26,632 nt of DNA from Lachnoclostridium sp. UBA903 (GCA_002294045.1 DBEP01000010.1:1-26632), one strand, 5' to 3'. Shown: positions 1-7,605, numbered from the stretch's first letter. Notes: generated by a model from the sequence alone, not told the origin. Made by a program: numbers and translations.

Positions 1-498
1 AAAACAGTAACCTTCCATATACAGCTGCAGATGATTGAGTCGCATGGCTGCAAACAGGTCTATAAGCCGATAAAAAGTTTCCATTGCGGGAATTTTATCT
101 CTTCCGATATCCAGCATAATGCCGCGGACGGTAAGCATCGGTTCGTCAAAGATATCAGAAAATGGGAGGAGGCCGCCGCCTTGCTTTGTCAGCTGGGAAA
201 GTGCCTGAATGGCATAAAACAGGCCGGCTCCCGTATTGCAGGCAATGTGGATGCCCGTACCGTCTATGGACAGGCGGAAACCCTCCGGATGATAATCGGC
301 ATATTCGACCGTAACCTGCAGCGTATAATTTTCCGGCAGTCCTGAGAAAAGTTCAGAAAGCGCAGATTCCGGAACATAGCCGGCCTCCTGGCAGGAAGCC
401 TTAAGCTGTGGGCAGATTGTGACGGATACGGTATGGCTGAGAGAAAGAAAACCTTCATAAAAGCTGCATTCTTTTGGGGGCGGGAATAAGCGAAACAT
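1..498 (-). CDS. GH20 beta-N-acetylhexosaminidase-like protein, 5' part only
   Basis: The gene reads leftwards from an ATG at 498 and stays open to base 1, giving 166 codons with no stop, so the window edge removes the rest. An AAAGGAG ribosome site lies 7 bases before the ATG. Residues 1 to about 120 resemble the small N-terminal domain of family GH20 (a segment with GIHIACNTGAGLFYAIQAL is typical). The start of the catalytic barrel follows, seen as VRGIMLDIGRDKIP and then MRLNHLQLYMEG. GH20 enzymes remove terminal beta-linked N-acetylhexosamines with help from the substrate acetamido group; the catalytic Asp-Glu pair would lie beyond the edge and cannot be checked. There is no signal peptide, so a cytoplasmic enzyme acting on imported oligosaccharides is likely. 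It is divergent from the DUF4127 gene at 867. Confidence 0.8.
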   Translation of the reverse strand, partial: MFRLFPPPKECSFYEGFLSLSHTVSVTICPQLKASCQEAGYVPESALSELFSGLPENYTLQVTVEYADYHPEGFRLSIDGTGIHIACNTGAGLFYAIQALSQLTKQGGGLLPFSDIFDEPMLTVRGIMLDIGRDKIPAMETFYRLIDLFAAMRLNHLQLYMEGYCF

Positions 499-634
499 TG
501 TGGAACACTCCTTTTTACTGACATTTATCCGGGGAAAATATGAAACAGTACCTGCCGTGGGATATCTTACGGATTTTTCTCATATTTTCTGCTGCGGAAA
601 TAATGATTTTATATCATCTTTTTCTGAATTAATA

Positions 635-664
635 TTTATATCTAAAAGTTTGAAAAAATGTAAA
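635..664 (-). promoter_or_regulatory. Candidate sigma-A promoter for the GH20 gene
   Basis: On the minus strand TTTACA (664-659) is followed after 18 bases by TATAAA (640-635), about 137 bases before the GH20 start. The surroundings are very AT-rich, so chance matches are easy and confidence is modest. Confidence 0.4.
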
Positions 665-794
665 AAATCTAATAAAAAATCAGATATTTTTATATTATCA
701 TAACAGTGGGTATAACTCAATATGATAGGAATAAAAATATGATTATTAGGAAAAATATATAATTTTCTAGTATAAATTACAGCAAAATGCCATG

Positions 795-823
795 TTGACA
801 GGAATTTAAGAAGTGTGTACTAT
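795..823 (+). promoter_or_regulatory. Sigma-A-like promoter of the DUF4127 gene
   Basis: A perfect TTGACA (795-800) is followed after 17 bases by TACTAT (818-823, 4 of 6 to consensus). This would start transcription about 36 bases before the ATG at 867. Confidence 0.6.
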
Positions 824-866
824 TAAGATTAAAATATAACAAAAAGTATGAAAAAGAGGCGAGAAT

Positions 867-2402
867 ATGTCAAAAATTTTATATATTCCTTTGGATGAAA
901 GACCCTGTAACTATATATACCCGAATTATATCGGCAGGATGAGAGGGCTTGAACTATGTATACCGCCGGAAGATTTATTAGGGAAATTTAAAAAAGCGGC
1001 AGATGTGGAAGGTTTATGGCTGTGGATTCTGGAACATGTTAAAGGAGCTTCCCATATTGTCATGTCCATGGATATGATTCTGTATGGAGGGATTGTTCCT
1101 TCCAGGCTTCATCACCTGCCGGAAGAATTATGCAGGGAGAGAGCGGAGCGTATAAGAAAGTTAAAAGAGCTGGAGCCCGGAATTAGAATTTATGCATTTC
1201 AACTGATTACCAGAGCACCGGCCAGAGACGGAAGCGGTGAAGAGCCGGATTACTATGAGGATTACGGATACCGGATTTACCGGTACGGTGTCATAACAGA
1301 CAAGATATATGTAGGTGCGGCATCCGAAGATGAAAAAATGGAGCTGAAAGCCATCAAACAACAAATACCGGCTGAATATTTAGAGGATTTTTTAAACAGA
1401 AGGCAGATTAATTTCCGTAATAATATTGTAACTATCGAACAGGTTGAGAAAGGCATAATCGATTATCTCATTATTCCTCTCGATGACTGCAGGGAATACG
1501 GCTATGCTCCGGCAGAGAGGAAAAGATTAAGCTCTGTTATGGCGGAGAAAAATCTGCTGTCCAGAATTGCCATGTACCCGGGAGCCGATGAGATCGGCTG
1601 TACGCTTCTGGCACGTGCGGTAAACAGCCAGAGCGGTATTACTCCTCTGGTATACCTTGATTATTCTTCCCAGCGCGGAAAATACCAGATTCCATCTTAT
1701 GAAGACAGGAGTATCGGAGAAACTGTTCTTTACCATATTCTGGCAGCCGGATGCGAGGAGGCCTCCGGTTCCGAAGAAGCAGATTTTGTACTGGCGGTGA
1801 ATCCTCCGACTCCATTCAGCTTGAAGCTGGAGAAAGAACTGATTACGGATGATATTATACTGGAAAGTGAACGGAATTATCCGGCATTTATTTCACGAAT
1901 CCGCAGGTATTTAACGAAAGGGCTTCCGGTTGGAATTGCCGATTGTGCCATTCCAAACGGAGCGGACCGGGCATTAATGCAGTTTTTGTATGAGCAGAGG
2001 CTTTTAAAGGATTTGACTTCCTATGGCGGATGGAATACTTCTTCCAATACGCTGGGTACGGTTGTTTCCCATATGGCAGCATGGAATGCCGCAAAATCTC
2101 TGGGCAGGCTGACAGATGAGGTTAAGGCAGTGTCTGAGGAATTCCTGTTTTTACGTTATCTGGAGGATTGGGGATATATGGCTGAGGTCAGGCGGCCGCT
2201 GACAGACCGGTTGAAGAAAATTGACCCGGCTTTAAACAGACTGGATTTAAAGGATAAAGAACCGGAGGTCAGAAAGCTGGTAAAAGACAGGCTGCTTGAA
2301 TTCCAGAAAAGATATTTTCCGGAGACACATTATGAATATAAGGTATCTTTGCCATGGAACCGCATGTTTGAAGTGAAAATTGACATTTGCAGAAATGACT
2401 GA
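867..2402 (+). CDS. DUF4127 family protein
   Basis: This 511-residue protein has the DUF4127 hallmarks. It opens with YIPLDERPCNY, which is the signature start of the family, and contains MSMDMILYGGIVPSR (around residues 67-81), IPLDDCREYGYAP (around 204-216) and a late segment with NTSSNTLGTVVSHMAAWNA (around 391-409). The biochemical function of the family is not established to my knowledge. The many conserved acidic residues in loop-like motifs would suit an enzyme, but that is only an inference. No signal peptide or membrane segment is visible. Translation starts after a GAGGCGAG ribosome site, and a TTGACA promoter lies just upstream. The gene is divergent from a GH20 gene and convergent with the regulator at 2540, and sugar transport genes lie nearby, so a role in glycan metabolism is plausible but unproven. 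Confidence 0.85.
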   Translation: MSKILYIPLDERPCNYIYPNYIGRMRGLELCIPPEDLLGKFKKAADVEGLWLWILEHVKGASHIVMSMDMILYGGIVPSRLHHLPEELCRERAERIRKLKELEPGIRIYAFQLITRAPARDGSGEEPDYYEDYGYRIYRYGVITDKIYVGAASEDEKMELKAIKQQIPAEYLEDFLNRRQINFRNNIVTIEQVEKGIIDYLIIPLDDCREYGYAPAERKRLSSVMAEKNLLSRIAMYPGADEIGCTLLARAVNSQSGITPLVYLDYSSQRGKYQIPSYEDRSIGETVLYHILAAGCEEASGSEEADFVLAVNPPTPFSLKLEKELITDDIILESERNYPAFISRIRRYLTKGLPVGIADCAIPNGADRALMQFLYEQRLLKDLTSYGGWNTSSNTLGTVVSHMAAWNAAKSLGRLTDEVKAVSEEFLFLRYLEDWGYMAEVRRPLTDRLKKIDPALNRLDLKDKEPEVRKLVKDRLLEFQKRYFPETHYEYKVSLPWNRMFEVKIDICRND

Positions 2403-2417
2403 ATTTGAAAGCGGCTT

Positions 2418-2443
2418 CGTATCCTAATCACATAAAGGATACG
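2418..2443 (+). terminator. Weak hairpin after the DUF4127 gene
   Basis: CGTATCCT (2418-2425) pairs with AGGATACG (2436-2443) around a 10-base loop, 15 bases after the stop codon. There is no T-tract after it, so it may be an mRNA 3' end structure rather than a true intrinsic terminator. A GC-rich self-complementary stretch follows at about 2454-2480. Confidence 0.4.
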
Positions 2444-2539
2444 GGCCTCCTGCACCGGTACCGGCATTGGCCGGCGCGTTATTGACGGCAGTTATGAAAG
2501 ACGATTATAAAATTCCGTTTATGGCTGGTTTTATGTTTA

Positions 2540-3205
2540 CTATTGTACGGTATCAGAATTAGACGCCGTTTGGCTGCGGCTGCTTTCCAGATAATTATAA
2601 AATGTGAACTTGCTGATTCCAAGTAACTCACATATTTGTTCACCTGATTTTGTAATTAGGAAAGCGCCTTTTTCATCCAGAAAATGAATGAACTCAATCT
2701 TTTCGTTCTTATTCATTTCGCAGGCGGGTTTTCCAATCTGTTCCTGTCCTTTTTGAATCAGATGTGTTAACAGGTTGCTCACATCCGGTGCAAAGATTTC
2801 TTCTTCGTTGGAAAAACTTTCGAATTGATTAAACTGCCGAAGGTAGCCTTCAAATTGAAGGGTTTCAGTAATGTCCAGGTTAATGCAAATGGAACCTATG
2901 ACATTGCCGTCGTCATTTTTCAAATAGATGGAAGACGAACGGAGAATTTTTCCGTCCTGCGTAGTAGTGATATAATTAAAACGGTCACCGTCTACTACGG
3001 TACCCCGCAAAACTTCCAGTCCTAAGTTGCTTCCGCAGCCGCCGATAGTGCGGTTGGTAATATTTCCGTTGCGTATGTCCACTATGGAATGGTCGTAATC
3101 TTTTGTCAGGTCATGAAGTACAACTTCACATTTATTCCCGAAATGTTTTTCTATCAAAGTCATTAATTGTTGGAGCAACGGCATAGCGTCTTCTATGGAT
3201 TTCAT
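2540..3205 (-). CDS. YheO/DauR-type PAS and helix-turn-helix transcriptional regulator
   Basis: The 221-residue protein has two parts. Residues about 5-120 match the YheO-like PAS domain (PAS_6): HFGNKCEVVLHD near the start, an IGGCGSNLGLEVLRG segment, and VIGSICINLDIT at the end of the fold. Residues about 165-213 match the paired DNA-binding helices of HTH_22, including AFLITKSGEQICELLGISK and TFYNYLE. Members include E. coli YheO and the Pseudomonas D-arginine regulator DauR. The start is supported by GAGGTGAAT before the ATG. A minus-strand promoter (3333-3361) and a structured leader lie upstream. The gene points away from the transporter operon at 4150; regulation of that operon and of the D-amino-acid genes at 10332-13591 is an inference from proximity and family. 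The ligand is unknown. Confidence 0.85.
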   Translation of the reverse strand: MKSIEDAMPLLQQLMTLIEKHFGNKCEVVLHDLTKDYDHSIVDIRNGNITNRTIGGCGSNLGLEVLRGTVVDGDRFNYITTTQDGKILRSSSIYLKNDDGNVIGSICINLDITETLQFEGYLRQFNQFESFSNEEEIFAPDVSNLLTHLIQKGQEQIGKPACEMNKNEKIEFIHFLDEKGAFLITKSGEQICELLGISKFTFYNYLESSRSQTASNSDTVQ

Positions 3206-3236
3206 AATAATTCACCTCATAATAATGAAAATAAAA

Positions 3237-3294
3237 GCCTTGCAGAGATTTCGCTTAATTCAGCACCTGCCATTAAGCGAAACTTATATAAGGC
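3237..3294 (-). promoter_or_regulatory. Leader hairpin in the 5' UTR of the PAS-HTH regulator
   Basis: TTTCGCTTAA (3249-3258) and TTAAGCGAAA (3273-3282) are perfect inverted 10-mers, enclosed by a second pair GCCTT (3237-3241) and AAGGC (3290-3294). In the minus-strand transcript this lies between the promoter and the ATG at 3205. It could be an RNA control element or, as DNA, a binding site. No T-tract follows. Confidence 0.5.
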
Positions 3295-3322
3295 CGTGCT
3301 AAATTATTGTTATATTAACATA

Positions 3323-3359
3323 GTTTAATATCATTATATCATATAAAAAGTTATTAAAC
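3323..3359. repeat. Inverted repeat spanning the regulator promoter (operator candidate)
   Basis: GTTTAATA at 3323-3330 and its exact inverse TATTAAAC at 3352-3359 bracket the -10 box and overlap the -35 box of the regulator promoter. A site in this position would suit autoregulation. The sequence is AT-rich, so it may be chance. Confidence 0.35.
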
Positions 3360-3361
3360 AA
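3333..3361 (-). promoter_or_regulatory. Sigma-A promoter of the PAS-HTH regulator
   Basis: On the minus strand TTGTTT (3361-3356) is followed after exactly 17 bases by a perfect TATAAT (3338-3333). Transcription would start near 3326, giving a leader of about 120 bases that holds the hairpin at 3237-3294. Confidence 0.6.
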
Positions 3362-3493
3362 TATCATAATCAGAAAAAAAGTAAGAGCCTGGAAACAATG
3401 AGATTTTGTCTGTTGTTTGAAATATGGATTTGGCTGAAATAAACATTGTACTAAAGCTAACAGGAGTGTCCGCAGCGGACGGAGTATTGAGTG

Positions 3494-3605
3494 CTAGAGC
3501 ATGTTTGAAAAATCATTGCGCCGTTCTGAACGCCCCACTTTGCGGTATACTGCGCCGCAAATTGGAGCATCCAGTCCGACCAAGCATTTTTCAAGCACAC
3601 TCTAG
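3494..3605. repeat. 112-base palindromic repeat element, full copy
   Basis: The element begins CTAGAG and ends CTCTAG. Its arms carry matching blocks: CTAGAG then TTGAAAAAT on the left against ATTTTTCAAG then CTCTAG on the right, and near the centre GCCCCACTTTGCGG against CCGCAAATTGGAGC, around the loop TATACTGC. The first 60 bases recur at 26573-26632 with five differences, all transitions, in the same orientation. It has no coding capacity, so a small non-autonomous mobile element or dispersed hairpin family is likely. No clear target duplication flanks it. Confidence 0.75.
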
Positions 3606-4021
3606 GAACATATTTTAAAGAAATATATTCCCTTTTATAAGCAGGAATTGCATCTTGGTATTAAGCATGGCAAGGCTTAAAAAATAAGTAAATAATTTAC
3701 TGTGTGGAGAGGTTGCATTTTCTTGATATTCAATCTAACAAAATTTTTGGCAGAAAAAAATTCCAGTTTAAATAAAAAATGGGGATTCTGCCCTAAATAA
3801 TTTTATAAAAAGAAAAAATAAGAACATATAATTTGTAAGAGATAGTCGTAACCGGCTGTATTTCACTCAAGGATGGGAAAGATTGTTAAAAAAGTAAAAA
3901 ATCAAACATAAAGTTAGAAAAGAACTGACGATTTCATGTATAAAAACCAAACATCAATTAAAAAAAGTTAGTATAAATGTGAAAAGTTATAAAAAAGCTA
4001 TAAAAAAAACTTTAAAAGCTC

Positions 4022-4050
4022 TTGAAAACAAACAAAAAGTATGATATTCT
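4022..4050 (+). promoter_or_regulatory. Candidate promoter of the sugar transporter operon
   Basis: TTGAAA (4022-4027) is followed after 17 bases by TATTCT (4045-4050), about 100 bases before the start at 4150. The match is moderate, and an overlapping TATGAT at 4040 is an alternative -10 box. Confidence 0.4.
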
Positions 4051-4149
4051 TAACTTGTCAAAAAAAACGTGAGAAAAAGCATAAAAAAAGTTTGATAAGC
4101 ATGACAATTGTTTATGGAAATTTTATGCAAGGAGAAGGAGGAACAATAT

Positions 4150-5496
4150 ATGAAGAAAAGACTGATATCCTGCATACTGGTTATTGCAATGGCAATCAGC
4201 GCATTGACAGCCTGTGGAAGAAACGGTAGTTCCGAGGCGGATACGGCACCGGAAAGTACGGGAGATACCCGGAATGAAGCCGATGATACAACCGGGGCAG
4301 GTAATGAGAAGAAGAAAGTTGTATTCTGGTATGCCCATACGGGGGATGAGGCCGCTCGTTTTGAAGACGCAATTAAAGCTTATAATGAAAGCCAGGACAA
4401 ATATGAAGTTGAAGGCTTAAGCGTTACCGACAAACAAAAGATTATCGTAGCGATTTCGGGTAATGAGGCGCCGGATGTAATTGAAGCATCCAATCAGGAT
4501 GTTATATCCTATGCAGCCAACGGACTGATAGAACCAATTTCCGAACTGGCGGCAGCCGAAAATTATTCTTTAACGGACCAATTTGCCGGACAGGCGCTGG
4601 AGGCCAATACGTTAAATGACAAGACTTACGGAATACCCCTTGCAGCCATGATAATACAGATGTTCTATAATAAGGATATTCTGCAGGAAATAGGATACAC
4701 GGAACCGCCGCAGACAATGGAAGAATTGTACGAGATGGCAGTAAAAGCTACTGAAGTAGACGGAAACGGTACAATTACCAGGCTTGGATATCCTCTGTTT
4801 CCGTTAGCAAGTGCAAGACAGGAATTAATTTATGCATTTGGGGGAAGATGGTGGGCAGAAGACGGATTGACATTGACACCGGATAATCCCGGAAATCTTG
4901 ACAGTTTAAATATGAATCTTAAGTACAGGAGTCTTTACGGTGTTGAAAAAGTACAGGAATTCGTAGCAACCTCCAACACAAACCGCTATACGGAAAATGA
5001 TATGTTCTTTGCAGGAAAACAATTATTCCGTTTTGACGGACCATGGTTAGCAGCTATGATAAAGAATTTTAACTCGGACGTAAATTACGGAGTGGCTTTA
5101 ATACCCGGAACTGAGGCAAATCCGGATTTACAGGGTACCAGCCGGTACGAAACAAATTCCTTAACTATTCCGGTTGTGGCAAATGAAAAAGAAGGGGCCT
5201 GGGATTTCGCAAAGTATTTTACAACCTCACAGGCAACCAAGGAGCTGCTGATTGGAATAGCAAACCTGCCAACCCAGATTTCCTTGTATGATGATCCTGA
5301 TATCCTGTCGCAGCCCAACTTTGACGTATTTATTGAAGCACTGAAAACAGAAAACGGTATCCAGTATCCCAAGATTGAAGAACTTTCAAAGTACACGTCA
5401 TTAATTGAAGAATACGTGGATTATGCCTATAACGGCATGGAAACGCCGGAAGAGGTTTTAAAGGAACTGACGGAGCAGGCAAAACTTTTGAAATAA
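4150..5496 (+). CDS. Extracellular sugar-binding lipoprotein of a CUT1 ABC transporter
   Basis: This 448-residue protein is a family 1 solute-binding protein. The start at 4150 is preferred over an in-frame ATG at 4108 because AAGGAGAAGGAGG lies just before it and because it gives a clean lipoprotein signal: a Lys-Lys-Arg start, a hydrophobic core and the lipobox LTAC with the modified cysteine at residue 22. A low-complexity acidic linker (about 23-55) follows. The binding fold then begins with KKVVFWYAHTGDE and includes APDVIEASNQD and TYGIPLAAMIIQMFYNKDIL, typical of CUT1 binding proteins. It would capture an oligosaccharide outside the cell and pass it to the permeases at 5645 and 6592. 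The glycosidases downstream suggest a mannose- or glucose/xylose-containing glycan, but the ligand is not readable from sequence. Confidence 0.9.
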   Translation: MKKRLISCILVIAMAISALTACGRNGSSEADTAPESTGDTRNEADDTTGAGNEKKKVVFWYAHTGDEAARFEDAIKAYNESQDKYEVEGLSVTDKQKIIVAISGNEAPDVIEASNQDVISYAANGLIEPISELAAAENYSLTDQFAGQALEANTLNDKTYGIPLAAMIIQMFYNKDILQEIGYTEPPQTMEELYEMAVKATEVDGNGTITRLGYPLFPLASARQELIYAFGGRWWAEDGLTLTPDNPGNLDSLNMNLKYRSLYGVEKVQEFVATSNTNRYTENDMFFAGKQLFRFDGPWLAAMIKNFNSDVNYGVALIPGTEANPDLQGTSRYETNSLTIPVVANEKEGAWDFAKYFTTSQATKELLIGIANLPTQISLYDDPDILSQPNFDVFIEALKTENGIQYPKIEELSKYTSLIEEYVDYAYNGMETPEEVLKELTEQAKLLK

Positions 5497-5530
5497 CAGA
5501 TACATAGTAAATTAATCAGCTGCCTATGAA

Positions 5531-5606
5531 GGGGTTGTTGCAAAGGTTAAGTATATTTTGAATTTTTGCAGCAGCCCCTGTAGGGTGTTATCTCAGGCTG
5601 AGATAA
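5531..5606 (+). promoter_or_regulatory. Intercistronic hairpins between binding protein and permease genes
   Basis: GGGGTTGTTGCAAA (5531-5544) pairs with TTTGCAGCAGCCCC (5565-5578) with two G-U pairs. A second stem, TTATCTCAG (5588-5596) with CTGAGATAA (5598-5606), follows. Neither has a strong T-tract directly after it. Such hairpins after a binding-protein gene commonly protect its mRNA 3' end and lower expression of the permeases; this role is inferred from position. Confidence 0.6.
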
Positions 5607-5644
5607 GGCCCCGGCGTATTTTATTTTTAGAAAGGAGTATTCCT

Positions 5645-6589
5645 ATGTCGAAACCGACTGGAATAAAAATGAAAAAATCAGAACGGCGGGACAATATAAA
5701 CGGATTTTTATTTGCACTTCCATGGATTGTCGGCTTTATCTGTTTCAGTCTGATTCCATTGCTGACTTCATTTTATTACAGCTTTACTTCATTTAACCCG
5801 GTAAAGGCACCGGAATGGGTGGGCCTGGAGAATTACCAATATTTATTTAAGGATCCGCTGGTGTTCAAAAGTTTAAAAAATACTTTGTTCATGGCTTTTG
5901 TGTCTACCCCCATTAACCTTTTTATCGCTATGCTGCTTGCGTCCTTGTTAAACAGCAGGTTTAAAGGAAGAGGCGTAGCAAGAACTATTTTCTTCATGCC
6001 TTCCATCATCCCAATGATTGCAGCCACCATGGTATGGATCTGGATGTTTGATCCTACCTATGGTTATATTAACCGGGTTCTTGATATTATAGGAATCAAC
6101 GGACCCTCCTGGCTGGTTAATCCGGCATATACAAAATGGGCCCTTGTACTGATGGGAACGTGGTGTACCGGCACAACCATGCTAATCTGTCTGGCGGCGC
6201 TTCAGAATGTTCCGAGGAGTTATTATGAGTCGGCAGAAATCGACGGTGCCAATGCCATTCATAAATTCTTCCGGATTACGCTGCCGTGTGTGGCACCTGT
6301 TCTGGTATATCAGGCAATTCTGAACATAATTAATGCGTTCCAGTATTTTACACAGGTCTATGTTATTATTAACGCCAGTTCAGGAGGCGGATCAAGCAAT
6401 GCAAGCGGCGGACCGGCCAACTCCATTCTTATGTATCCGCTGTACCTGTTCAATACGGCATTCTCTTACATGAAGATGGGACGGGCATCCGCTATGGCGT
6501 GGTTTTTGTTTGTAATTGTCTGTGTTCTGACTTTTATTATGACTAAAGTTACAAAGAAGATATCGAATAACGGAATGGGAGGCGAATAG
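5645..6589 (+). CDS. CUT1 ABC transporter permease, MalF-like
   Basis: The 314-residue product is an inner-membrane subunit of a carbohydrate importer. About six hydrophobic spans are visible, starting with GFLFALPWIVGFICFSLIPLL at about 20-40. The loop that contacts the ATPase is YYESAEIDGANAIHKFFRIT followed by LP, near residues 195-216, with the usual EAA-type spacing to the conserved glycine. I place the start at 5645, where AGAAAGGAG precedes ATG, rather than at the upstream in-frame ATG at 5558, because that extension would run through the intercistronic hairpins and is not permease-like. A glycine/serine-rich loop (SSGGGSSNASGG) lies between late spans. The second permease starts 2 bases after its stop. 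No ATPase gene is in the window, so a shared MsmK/UgpC-type ATPase from elsewhere is the likely partner. Confidence 0.9.
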   Translation: MSKPTGIKMKKSERRDNINGFLFALPWIVGFICFSLIPLLTSFYYSFTSFNPVKAPEWVGLENYQYLFKDPLVFKSLKNTLFMAFVSTPINLFIAMLLASLLNSRFKGRGVARTIFFMPSIIPMIAATMVWIWMFDPTYGYINRVLDIIGINGPSWLVNPAYTKWALVLMGTWCTGTTMLICLAALQNVPRSYYESAEIDGANAIHKFFRITLPCVAPVLVYQAILNIINAFQYFTQVYVIINASSGGGSSNASGGPANSILMYPLYLFNTAFSYMKMGRASAMAWFLFVIVCVLTFIMTKVTKKISNNGMGGE

Positions 6590-6591
6590 TT

Positions 6592-7437
6592 ATGAATCAT
6601 ACGCGGGCATATTTTAAGAAACGTCTGAAGCCGGTTCCCATATATTTTTTAGTCATTATTTTAAGTCTGGTTTTTATTTCGCCGTTCCTGATTATGGTGA
6701 CTACGGCACTTAAAACCAATGCGGATGCATTTGAACTTCCGGTAAAATTATTTCCAAGAAAAATAATCTGGTCCAATTTCCCGGAAGCCATGGAGAAGAT
6801 ACCGTATATGCGTTATATGATGAATACTATCTTCATCACCGCATTGTCCATTGCGGGCCAGCTGATTTCAACACCAATGGTTGCGTATTCCCTGGCTAAA
6901 ATCAAGTGGAAAGGCGCTCCGGTTATTTCCAGTCTAATCATAGGTACTATGATGATACCATATACCGTAACCATGATTCCTCTTTATAAAATCTGGTCGG
7001 GACTTGGGATGACCAACACCTATATACCGTTAATCGCGCCGACTTTTTTCGGAAGTCCGTTTTATATCATTATTATGAGACAGTTCTTCGCAGGCCTGCC
7101 CAATTCCCTGATGGAAGCGGCTAAGATTGATGGGGCAGGGGAGTTCAGACGCTATGCGGCGATTGCCCTTCCTCTGTCAAAGCCGGCCCTTACCACCGTC
7201 GGCATTTATGCATTTATCAATGCATGGTCTGATTATCTGGCACCGCTTATATATATAAATAAGACCGAAAAACTGACTTTGTCCTTAGGTCTGCAGGGGT
7301 TCTTAAACCAATATTCCGTGGACTGGACACATCTTATGGCTGCTGCAACTATTTTTGTTATTCCGGTTGTAATTTTCTTTCTGTTCTTCCAGAGAAACTT
7401 TGTGGAAGGAATTGCAACCTCCGGAATTAAAGGATGA
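6592..7437 (+). CDS. CUT1 ABC transporter permease, MalG-like
   Basis: The 281-residue product is the second membrane subunit. It opens with a basic stretch, then a hydrophobic span (VPIYFLVIILSLVFISPFLI), and carries the ATPase-contact loop LMEAAKIDGAGEFRRYAAIA followed by LP at about residues 176-197. The C-terminal span ends in a short tail with FVEGIATSGIKG, the common ending of MalG-type permeases. Its ribosome site GGGAGG lies inside the end of the preceding gene, and the two genes are separated by 2 bases, so they are surely co-transcribed and translationally coupled. Together with the 5645 product it would form the sugar channel fed by the lipoprotein at 4150. Confidence 0.92.
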   Translation: MNHTRAYFKKRLKPVPIYFLVIILSLVFISPFLIMVTTALKTNADAFELPVKLFPRKIIWSNFPEAMEKIPYMRYMMNTIFITALSIAGQLISTPMVAYSLAKIKWKGAPVISSLIIGTMMIPYTVTMIPLYKIWSGLGMTNTYIPLIAPTFFGSPFYIIIMRQFFAGLPNSLMEAAKIDGAGEFRRYAAIALPLSKPALTTVGIYAFINAWSDYLAPLIYINKTEKLTLSLGLQGFLNQYSVDWTHLMAAATIFVIPVVIFFLFFQRNFVEGIATSGIKG

Positions 7438-7505
7438 TTCGGCAGATATATGGAGTAAGAGAGGGAGTGCTTTCCTGCGCTGTTATATAGAATGGAACCG
7501 CTGCC

Positions 7506-7573
7506 AGTGTGCTGTATCGCTCATAATTAGCCAAACAGCGCTGTTTAACTAAAAATGAACGATACAGCACACT
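7506..7573. repeat. 68-base near-perfect palindrome
   Basis: The two 34-base halves meet at AAACAGC|GCTGTTT (centre 7539/7540). Their outer 14 bases, AGTGTGCTGTATCG and CGATACAGCACACT, match perfectly, and only five positions mismatch over the whole half. A short CCGC/GCGG pair extends it outward. There is no T-tract, so it may be a DNA-binding site, a cruciform-forming repeat or an RNA processing hairpin. Confidence 0.7.
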
Positions 7574-7605
7574 AGTTTGCGGCATGCAATGGAGCATGTG
7601 GGAAG

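Larger units (their letters stand above)
499..866. other. Divergent AT-rich intergenic region between GH20 and DUF4127 genes
   Basis: No credible gene is seen here. The stretch is strongly AT-rich from about 590 onward. It carries a candidate minus-strand promoter for the GH20 gene (635-664) and a better plus-strand promoter for the DUF4127 gene (795-823). The small plus-strand open frame at 500-703 has no supporting ribosome site or recognisable composition. Confidence 0.6.
3206..4149. other. Long non-coding region between regulator and transporter operon
   Basis: No gene is supported in these 944 bases. In order it holds the regulator leader and promoter (3206-3361), the 112-base palindromic repeat (3494-3605), and a very A-rich stretch (about 3720-4080) with several AAAGTTA-like words. 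It ends with the probable promoter (4022-4050) and ribosome site of the binding-protein gene. The open frame at 3424-3618 is mostly the palindromic repeat and is not a gene. Confidence 0.6.

Noticed and set aside
3424..3618. 64-codon plus-strand open frame
   Set aside because: Most of it is the palindromic repeat element, and it has no ribosome site.
5497..5644. T-box or riboswitch before the permease gene
   Set aside because: The hairpins lack T-box conserved bases, and the position after a binding-protein gene is better explained by mRNA 3' protection.
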